Source of the DNA: Umezawaea endophytica
GTDB taxonomy: Bacteria > Actinomycetota > Actinomycetes > Mycobacteriales > Pseudonocardiaceae
Reading direction: 5' to 3'
NCBI RefSeq assembly: GCF_025061645.1
Contig: NZ_JANYMP010000006.1
Span: 266,434-330,433, forward strand
DNA: 64,000 nt
The notes under the pieces are model-generated. The model was not told the DNA's origin. It made no database searches and worked only from the letters and a program-made list of their open reading frames with translations. The number at the start of each line of letters is the position of its first letter. The first letter of the stretch is position 1. A program made the position numbers and the translations under genes. This document shows, piece by piece, positions 58,119 through 64,000 of the stretch.

Positions 58119-60586
58119 TCCAGCAGAGACCGCCCGTCGCGGCGCCGCCCGGTCGTCCCGCGGCCGTCGGCGGGGACTGGACGGGGTCGGTGACGCCCGC
58201 TGTCGCCGCGTTGGCGGTGGTGTGCTCCGCGACGGCGCTGTCCGGCGTCGTCACCGGCGGGCTGTGGATCTTCTACGTGCTGATCGCGGTCGCCGTGGTC
58301 ACCGGGACCGGCCTGCTGCTCCGCGCGGTCAAGCTGCCCGCGCCGCTGGTGGGCATCGGCCAGATCTTCGCGCTGCTCTGCCTGCTGGTCACGCTGTTCA
58401 CCAGGACCGGGTTCCTGGTCGTGCTGCCCGGCCCGGACTCGCTGAACGACCTGTGGACGGTGCTCGGCAACTCGATCAGCGAGGTCCAGACCGGGGTGCC
58501 GCCGGTGGCGGAGAGCCCCGCGATGCGCTGCCTGATCATGCTCGCGATGGGACTCGTCGCGGTCCTCGTGGACACCCTCGCGGTCGGCGCCGCGGCACCG
58601 GCGGCGTCCGGACTGGTGCTGCTGTGCGTGTTCGCCGTGCCCGCTTCGCTGGCCGACGAGATGCTGCCGCTGTGGACGTTCGTGCTGGGCGCGGCGGCGT
58701 TCGCGCTGCTCCTGGTGGTCGACGGCCAGCACCGCCACGAAGCGTGGCGCGGGCGGATGAGCGGCACCGGGGGCAGCAGCTCCGGCGGCGCCGCGACCGC
58801 CGTGGCGGGCATGGCCGTGGTGATCGCCCTGTTCGCCGGGGCCACGTTCACCCTGATCGGCACCGTCGGCAGGCTGCCCGGCACGGGTACCGCCGCGGGC
58901 GGCGGCGCGGACGGGCTCGGCCTCAAGCCGTTGACCGAGCTGCGCGGCATGCTCAGCCAGGGTGAGACCAGGGAGATGTTCCACGTCCGCGGCCTGCCGG
59001 ACTCGGCGTACCTGCGCGCGATGACGCTCCAGCAGTACGACCCCGCCAGCGGCGAGTGGTCCGTCGGCGGCGCACTGTCCGAGGGCAGCCCGGCGAACGG
59101 CGACCTGCCCCCGCAGCCCGGCGACCCCGGCGACGGCAAGACCACCAAGGTCGAGATCGACCCGGTCGGCTGGAACGACGTGTGGCTGCCCGTCTACGGC
59201 AAGCCCCGCAAGATCGAGAACACCGACGGCACGTGGCGGTTCGACAACGCCCGCGGCATGATCTACAGCCTCAAGAAGCACAAGGTCGGCCCGTACACGC
59301 TGGAAACCGTGCTGGAGAACCCGTCGGCCGACGAGCTGCGGCGGGCCAACGGCAGCGCCGAGGGCGTCGACCCGGTGTACTTCAAGATCGACGGCATCGA
59401 CCCGTCGATCACGACGCTGGCCAGGTCCATCACCCAGAACGAGGGCACGAAGTTCGACAAGGCCACGGCGCTGTACAAGTACTTCACCGACGGCACGAAC
59501 GGCTTCAAGTACTCGACGAAGACCGAGGGCGACTCGAACGCCGACGCGCTGGTCGACTTCGTCGTCAACAGCAAGACCGGCTTCTGCCAGCAGTACTCGG
59601 CCGCCATGGCCGTGATGGCCCGCTCCATCGGCCTGCCAGCGCGGGTAGCCATCGGCTTCACCGGCGGCTACCCGACCGAGGACTACAAGACCATCACCAG
59701 CCTGGACGCCCACGCGTGGGTGGAGGTCTACTTCGCGGGCCACGGCTGGATGACCTTCGACCCGACCCCGCTCACCGACGGCCGCGGCGTCATCCCGTCC
59801 TACATCGGCGGCACCGGCGACGACGGCCAAGCCCAGGCCCCCGACGCGGGCGACGAGTCGTCGTCCGCGGCCGCCTCGTCGGCCGTCACCTCCAGTTCCG
59901 CCGCCCCGGTCACCGACACCCAGGACCTGGCGGGCACCGCCCCGGTCGAGGTGACCCCCGGCTGGCACTGGATCGCACTCGTCGTGTCCGGCGGCTTGGC
60001 GGCACTCCTCACCGCCCTGCTCCTCCTGATGCCCCGCGTAGGCGCGCTGGCCACGTTCAACCGCCTGCCCCTCGCCAGACCGGGTGTGGCAGCGGCGGCA
60101 GCCGTCTGCTGGGCCCTCACCGCCACCCTGCTGATAGCCCTGTTCTCCTGGTGGCTGGCCGTGCCCCTGTTCCTGCTGGCGGTGGCGGCGTCTCCCGCAG
60201 TCGTCCGCGCCGTCCGACGGCACAACCGCTTGCAGTCCATCGCGGGCCTCGGCGCCCAGGCCGCGAACGCCGCGTGGGAAGAACTCATCGCCGAGTCCGT
60301 GGACCGCGGCACCCGCATCCCACCGACCGAAACGGTCCGCGTGGCCGCCCGCCGCATGGCCCGCGCCCACAACCTGGACGAACAAGGTCGCGACGGCCTG
60401 CGTTCCGTGGTCGGCGCCATCGAACGCTCCTGGTACAGCGATCGAGCCGAGGCGGACCCGCAACTGCCGAAGGCGGTTGAGGACGTCCGCCGAAGCCTCA
60501 GCCGCAACGCCCCGCTGGCCCTGCGGGCGAAGGTCCTGCCGCGGTCGGTGCTCCAACCGACCGTGCCGGACGAGTCAGACGACTGA
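58106..60586 (+). CDS. TgpA-like transglutaminase-domain membrane protein
   Basis: 826 residues. Six N-terminal membrane helices (about 28-260), an extracytoplasmic region, and a transglutaminase core near residues 475-560: Cys in KTGFCQQYSAAMAVMARSIGLPARVAIGFTGG, His in SLDAHAWVEVYFAGHGW and Asp in MTFDPTP. A Ser-rich linker, two more helices (about 618-700) and a C-terminal DUF4129-like tail (NAAWEELIAESVDRGTRIPPTETVRVAARRMA) follow. The triad appears intact. Works with MoxR and DUF58, probably on cell-surface proteins. ATG at 58106 follows CGGAGG. Confidence 0.93.
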   Translation: MAGAFQQRPPVAAPPGRPAAVGGDWTGSVTPAVAALAVVCSATALSGVVTGGLWIFYVLIAVAVVTGTGLLLRAVKLPAPLVGIGQIFALLCLLVTLFTRTGFLVVLPGPDSLNDLWTVLGNSISEVQTGVPPVAESPAMRCLIMLAMGLVAVLVDTLAVGAAAPAASGLVLLCVFAVPASLADEMLPLWTFVLGAAAFALLLVVDGQHRHEAWRGRMSGTGGSSSGGAATAVAGMAVVIALFAGATFTLIGTVGRLPGTGTAAGGGADGLGLKPLTELRGMLSQGETREMFHVRGLPDSAYLRAMTLQQYDPASGEWSVGGALSEGSPANGDLPPQPGDPGDGKTTKVEIDPVGWNDVWLPVYGKPRKIENTDGTWRFDNARGMIYSLKKHKVGPYTLETVLENPSADELRRANGSAEGVDPVYFKIDGIDPSITTLARSITQNEGTKFDKATALYKYFTDGTNGFKYSTKTEGDSNADALVDFVVNSKTGFCQQYSAAMAVMARSIGLPARVAIGFTGGYPTEDYKTITSLDAHAWVEVYFAGHGWMTFDPTPLTDGRGVIPSYIGGTGDDGQAQAPDAGDESSSAAASSAVTSSSAAPVTDTQDLAGTAPVEVTPGWHWIALVVSGGLAALLTALLLLMPRVGALATFNRLPLARPGVAAAAAVCWALTATLLIALFSWWLAVPLFLLAVAASPAVVRAVRRHNRLQSIAGLGAQAANAAWEELIAESVDRGTRIPPTETVRVAARRMARAHNLDEQGRDGLRSVVGAIERSWYSDRAEADPQLPKAVEDVRRSLSRNAPLALRAKVLPRSVLQPTVPDESDD

Positions 60587-61055
60587 CCCGACGCCGACCG
60601 CGAGGTGCCGGTTCTCCGTTGGAGGCCCGGCATTTTGCGTGGGGGGGGGTGGGCCTCAGGTGGAGTGAGGCTCGGCTTGGGGAGGTGGATCTCAAGGTGG
60701 GGAGTTGGGCCATGGGTTGGTGGGTGGGCCGCCAGTAGGTGGGCCGGGCGTCGAGCAGGTTGGTCGCGAGCAGATCAGTCGAGCGGATCGCGGCGACTGC
60801 CAGCAACGTGCCCGGCAGCCGGAATCACGCGGCAATCAGCATCCCGTGGCGGCTGGGATCGGGTGGCGGTTGGCATCGCGCGGCAACCACCATCGCGCGG
60901 CGGCCGGGGTCGGGTGGCGGTTGGCATCGCGCGGCGGCCTGGATCGAAGTGGCAGCCAGCATCACGTGACAGTCGGCATCAGGTGGCGGGTGGCGGGTGG
61001 CGGCCAGCGTCGGGTGGCGGCGGTGGTGCTGGTGGGTCGGTTTGGGCGCGTGAAG
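60587..61055. other. Non-coding region with degenerate direct repeats
   Basis: No supported gene. The block TCGGGTGGCGGTTGGCATCG followed by CGCGGC occurs twice (about 60859 and 60911), with several weaker GTGGC(A/G)...CATC variants between 60835 and 61020. G-rich runs occur at 60640-60730. Confidence 0.65.
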
Positions 61056-61094
61056 ACACCGCGGCCCGCCCCTGGTGGGGCGGGCGCGCGGTGT
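61056..61094 (-). terminator. Hairpin terminator of the DUF3040 gene
   Basis: 17-bp stem: ACACCGCG + GCCCGCCCC pairing with GGGGCGGGC + CGCGGTGT, one bulged G, loop TGGT; 19 bp after the DUF3040 stop. Confidence 0.85.
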
Positions 61095-61113
61095 GGTTCT
61101 TCGGTTCGGAGTT

Positions 61114-61503
61114 CTACTCGTCCTCGAAGCGGCGACGGAAACGTTCTTCCATCTTTTGTGAGAACGAGCTGCGGCTGCGGCTGGGCCGGCTGCCTTCCTG
61201 ATCCACTTCTTCGGCACCCTGATCACCTCGACGAAGTGTCGTCAGTGTGATCAGCACGCCGAAGAACATCAACAGGAAGCCGACCACGCTCACCACCGGG
61301 ATACCAGCGAGCTTCGGCAACATCACACCCGTTACGAGCAGTGCCACACCCACGGCGAACAAAGCGATGCCCTGGATGCGACGCCGTCGGGACGGCTTGC
61401 GCAGCTTGGCGCCGCGCACGGTAGATGCGAACTTCGGGTCCTCGGCGTAGAGCGCGCGCTCGATCTGGTCGAGCAGTCGCTGCTCGTGCTCGGAGAGTGG
61501 CAT
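61114..61503 (-). CDS. DUF3040 membrane protein
   Basis: 129 residues: N-terminal MPLSEHEQRLLDQIERALYAEDPKFAST typical of actinobacterial DUF3040, two membrane helices (about 43-62 and 67-90), and a Ser/Arg-rich C-terminal tail ending in RRRFEDE. Function unknown; such genes are common near cell-envelope genes in actinobacteria. ATG at 61503 after GGAGGAG. Confidence 0.92.
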   Translation of the reverse strand: MPLSEHEQRLLDQIERALYAEDPKFASTVRGAKLRKPSRRRRIQGIALFAVGVALLVTGVMLPKLAGIPVVSVVGFLLMFFGVLITLTTLRRGDQGAEEVDQEGSRPSRSRSSFSQKMEERFRRRFEDE

Positions 61504-62494
61504 GGCTCCTCCTCCGGCACAGCGGTCGCGGGCGCCGGGTGTTCACGGTTGCCGCCGGTCCCGGCGGACGCCCCCCCTGGGGGCGTCATCCCCCAGGATA
61601 CGATCCGCAGAGCCCGCCGACTACCCAGTCCGGGGTCCCAAGCGGTTGGTTCTGTCACCATCATCCTCACGGGTCAATGGTCAGACCGCCGTGAGGTGAC
61701 TCGCAGGACCTGTATCGAAACCGCGCGTAACCGCATTTGTGCAGGTGTAGCCCCTTCTTCGCATCTGGAACCGGTGAACCGGGTCGACTACTGAGCCCAC
61801 GTCGGCAGGTCACCCCGATGGCGTAACGGCGACAACTTCCGCCGAAAAATTGATCGCAGGTCGGCGCGATCTTGCCGTGAGTGGCCAGCGGGTCGGGTCT
61901 GCGAGGTCGAATCGCGGCTGCGGGAAAGCTTGGGGAGATCACCTCCGGTTGGTTTGGGGTGTTGGTCGGCAGGCCAGGTTCGGGGCGGTAGGTGGGTCGG
62001 TGTCGGTGTCGGTGTCGACGTCTTCGTGGTGGCCCGAGGCGATTGGCAGGGTCGAGGTGGTGGCCGGTGGGTGAGCCATGATCCGCAGTGGCCTGGGCGG
62101 GTGGCGGCATCACGGGTGGCGGCCAGTGGGGCAGACATGATCGACGGTGGCGAGGTCGGGTCACGGCGGCAGTCAGTGGGTCGGCCATGGCTTGTAGCGG
62201 CCAGGTTGGGTGACGGCAGCGCGGCGACGGTCAGTGGGCTGGCCGGGAGCTGTCGCGGCCAGGTTGGCGGTGAAGGCAATCAGCCCAGGTGGGTCGGTGG
62301 CTGGTCAGCCAGGTGGGTCGGTGGGTGCTCAGCCCAGGTGGGTTGGTAGCTGGTCAGCCCAAGTGGGTTGGTAGCTGGTCAGCCCAAGTGGGTTGGTGGG
62401 TGGGCGCCTCTCTGCGGTTGGTGGGGTAGGTCGGCGGGCGCGGGCATCGCGGACGTTGTGGGAAGCGGTTGGTGGCGGTGGGCGTTGGGGGCGC
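61504..62494. other. About 1 kb without a supported gene
   Basis: Upstream of DUF3040 there is a short TGGGGG/CCCCCA inverted repeat near 61580. From 62080 on the sequence is G/T-rich with tandem repeats (62281-62400). Open frames on both strands are compositional. Confidence 0.6.
62281..62400. repeat. About 25-bp tandem repeat, five copies
   Basis: Unit GTGGGTTGGTAGCTGGTCAG with CCCAA and variants (GTGGGTCGGTGGCTGGTCAG, GTGGGTCGGTGGGTGCTCAG). The last two full units, starting at about 62338 and 62364, are identical. Intergenic, downstream of the AbiEi-like gene. Confidence 0.85.
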
Positions 62495-63349
62495 TCAGCC
62501 TGCGATGACGTCTGGGCGGGGGCGGGTGGTGGCTTGGGTTGCTGCTCGGTGTAGTTGGGCGGCTACTGAGGCCGGTGGTTGGTTTGGGGTGGTGCGGACC
62601 ACCAGTACTCCTGCTGCTGTGAGGTGGTCCGGTCTGGTGGGGGTGCGGAACTGCCAGGCGAGGCCGAGGGTGTTCCACCACGCGTCTGCTGTGCCCAGTG
62701 GGCGGCCGTCTGAGGTGTGCAGTGGGATGTGCCATCGCGGTAGGGGTAGGCCGGATCTGGTGATGGCTTCCGTTGGGCCTGGGGGTAGGGCGGTCAGTGC
62801 TGCTCGAACGGTGGGGCTGGCTCTGGGGTGCAGGGTGGTGGGGTCTGTGCCTGCTCGGATGGTTTCGGCCAGTACTGCCCGTTGGGCTGCTGGTGTGAGG
62901 TGGCGGGCCGCGTCCAAGGCTGCTCTGGCTGGTGGGGCGGTGAGGAAGTTGTTGCGCAGCATCGGGTTCGGTAGGCCGCGGGTGCGGGTGACGCGGAGTT
63001 CCGGTGGTGCTTGGATTCGGCGGCGGTGGTGGATCAGGACGTGGACGGGGCCTGTGGCTGGGACGGCTCGGATGCCGTGCAGGTGCAAGGCGTCCAAGCC
63101 GGTGAGGAGGGTGTGCGGGCCCGTGTAGCGGAGGGCCGCTTGGACTCGTTGCGTTCTGGTCGGTGGTGAGCCGCTGAGCAGCAGGATGCCCGGTAGGAGG
63201 TACTGCCACGGGCCGCCGCGACCGCAGCGCAGGTGCAGGAGGGTGGAGGACAGGCCGAGGTGGAGGAGTTCCACGACGGTGGCCACGCCGTGGCGGAACA
63301 GCGTGGCCAGTGCGTCCAGGTCGATCAGTGTTCGGTTCGTGGGGGGCAT
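62495..63349 (-). CDS. AbiEi-antitoxin-like winged-helix protein
   Basis: 284 residues. N-terminal pattern LATLFRHGVATVVELLHLGLSSTLLHLRCGRGGPWQYLLPGILLLSGSPPTRTQRVQAALRYTGPHTLLTGLDALHLHGI matches the wHTH/AbiEi_4-type N-terminus seen in many actinobacterial proteins. The remainder has RVTRTRGLPNP and a C-terminal nuclease-like relic (SDGRPLGTADAWWNTLGLAWQF) without clear catalytic residues. No AbiEii-type nucleotidyltransferase toxin is next to it, so it is probably an orphan. ATG at 63349 chosen; GTG at 63385 possible. Confidence 0.65.
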   Translation of the reverse strand: MPPTNRTLIDLDALATLFRHGVATVVELLHLGLSSTLLHLRCGRGGPWQYLLPGILLLSGSPPTRTQRVQAALRYTGPHTLLTGLDALHLHGIRAVPATGPVHVLIHHRRRIQAPPELRVTRTRGLPNPMLRNNFLTAPPARAALDAARHLTPAAQRAVLAETIRAGTDPTTLHPRASPTVRAALTALPPGPTEAITRSGLPLPRWHIPLHTSDGRPLGTADAWWNTLGLAWQFRTPTRPDHLTAAGVLVVRTTPNQPPASVAAQLHRAATQATTRPRPDVIAG

Positions 63350-63436
63350 GGGTCTACTTTCGGCCGGGGTTGTTCTGCCGTCCACTGGGTCTTGGCGAAC
63401 TGTGGATAAGTGGTGGGGCTGTGGACAACTCGGCCT

Positions 63437-63664
63437 TCATGAGTTGACGAGATCGCGTTCCTCGGTCATGTCCTTCGAGGTGGTGTTGCGGAACTCGCGC
63501 CACGCGTCGTGCACGGCCACCAGCCCGCCCGCCATCACCAGGGCCGCTGCTGCGGCGAGGATGCCGGACGCGTTCAACTGCACGAGGAGCACGACGGTCG
63601 CGCCCACTTGCAGGATGGTGAAGATGATCGTGGTGGCCAGTCGTTCGATCTGCTGCCTGGTCAT
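63437..63664 (-). CDS. Small two-helix membrane protein
   Basis: 75 residues with helices at about 8-30 and 34-52 and a charged tail (HDAWREFRNTTSKDMTEERDLVNS). Conserved-looking small actinobacterial membrane protein of unknown function. ATG at 63664. Same strand as the flanking genes, 87 bp after the Crp-type gene end. Confidence 0.65.
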   Translation of the reverse strand: MTRQQIERLATTIIFTILQVGATVVLLVQLNASGILAAAAALVMAGGLVAVHDAWREFRNTTSKDMTEERDLVNS

Positions 63665-63751
63665 GTCGGGAGACCCCCTGGGTTCGGTGACTCCCTTGTT
63701 TCTAGGCTCGAATCGGCGGAGGTTCCGCGTCAGATGCCGCAGAACGTGGGA

Positions 63752-64000
63752 TCAGCCGACCAGGTCGTAGAGGCGGTCTGGGGCGAGGATGTCGATTCGG
63801 CGCCTGCCGGTGCGGACGATGCCCTGTTGGCGCAGCAGGCGGAGGACGCGGACGAGGGATTCTCGGGATGTGCCCGCGGCGCTCGCCAGTTCTTCCTGGC
63901 TGAGTGCGACCGCGCCTGCTGAGCCGACGCCTCGGTGGAGCGCTACGTCCAAGAGGACGGCGGCCACGCGTTGGGTGGAGGTGCCGCTGAACTGGATGCG
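63752..64000 (-). CDS. Crp/Fnr-family regulator, C-terminal part only (cut by window edge)
   Basis: 82 residues visible, open to the right edge. Start of the HTH domain: QFSGTSTQRVAAVLLDVALHRG, then the Crp recognition region ALSQEELASAAGTSRESLVRVLRLLRQQGIVRTGRRRIDILAPDRLYDLVG. The cyclic-nucleotide-like sensor domain lies outside the window, so the ligand class is unknown. Confidence 0.85.
   Translation of the reverse strand, partial: RIQFSGTSTQRVAAVLLDVALHRGVGSAGAVALSQEELASAAGTSRESLVRVLRLLRQQGIVRTGRRRIDILAPDRLYDLVG

Noticed and set aside
62495-63349. Complete AbiE toxin-antitoxin or phage-defence system
   Set aside because: No AbiEii-type nucleotidyltransferase or other defence gene is adjacent, so only an antitoxin-like orphan is supported.

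Overview
The window is high-GC actinobacterial chromosome. The mraZ-rsmH-ftsL-ftsI-murE-murF-mraY-murD-ftsW-murG-murC-ftsQ-ftsZ order followed by pgeF-yggS-sepF-yggT-wag31, the nadABC/nrtR block close to bioB, the NrtR-Nudix regulator, and the SAM-IV and ileS T-box leaders all point to Actinomycetota. The gene set (AsnC-like proline/glutamine-rich protein, DUF3040, DUF2567, tandem GH46 chitosanases) fits Pseudonocardiales such as Saccharothrix, Lentzea or Actinosynnema. The genus is inference.

Layout. 1-12.5 kb is metabolic and accessory: a truncated MHS-type MFS transporter, a GntR regulator divergent from a nitrilase-superfamily amidase, the nadABC operon (minus) divergent from its likely repressor nrtR across a 23-bp palindrome, a Lon-N-domain protein, an MFS transporter coupled to a DUF1445 hydro-lyase, and two tandem secreted chitosanases. 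12.5-17.7 kb is biotin: P450-bioA-bioD-bioB-bsaP-DUF2567 on the minus strand, with no bioF. 17.8-19.7 kb holds a shortened DnaE paralogue with a PHP domain but no recognisable polymerase catalytic aspartates. 20.7-25.3 kb: rluD-lspA, a SAM-IV riboswitch-controlled class V aminotransferase, and a CPA1 antiporter. 25.5-29.4 kb: a secreted M28 peptidase, two TetR regulators, a small sigma factor and an alpha/beta hydrolase. 29.4-55 kb is the ileS to mraZ division and cell-wall cluster, all on the minus strand. 55.4-60.6 kb is a MoxR-DUF58-transglutaminase operon (plus). The right end has DUF3040, an AbiEi-like protein, a small membrane protein and a truncated Crp-type regulator.

Regulation visible in the sequence: an NrtR palindrome at nadA/nrtR, four 10-bp-phased MraZ boxes over the mraZ promoter, a SAM-IV aptamer, an ileS T-box with an ATC specifier, paired operator-like motifs ahead of both chitosanase genes, several TetR/GntR-type palindromes, and strong hairpin terminators.

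The most unusual signal is a family of about 111-115-bp intergenic elements (7438-7551, 20621-20735, 32937-33050, 37543-37653). Their 18-nt terminal arms are constant. Their two internal stems differ between copies but are exactly self-complementary in each copy, with about ten compensatory double changes, while bulges and the apical loop keep recognisable sequence. This looks like a structured RNA or a mobile hairpin. A second oddity is two spacer ORFs (44636-44962 and 57768-58106) made of repetitive sequence that exactly bridge two operon junctions with stop/start overlaps at both ends. No tRNA, rRNA, CRISPR array, transposase or prophage gene was seen.
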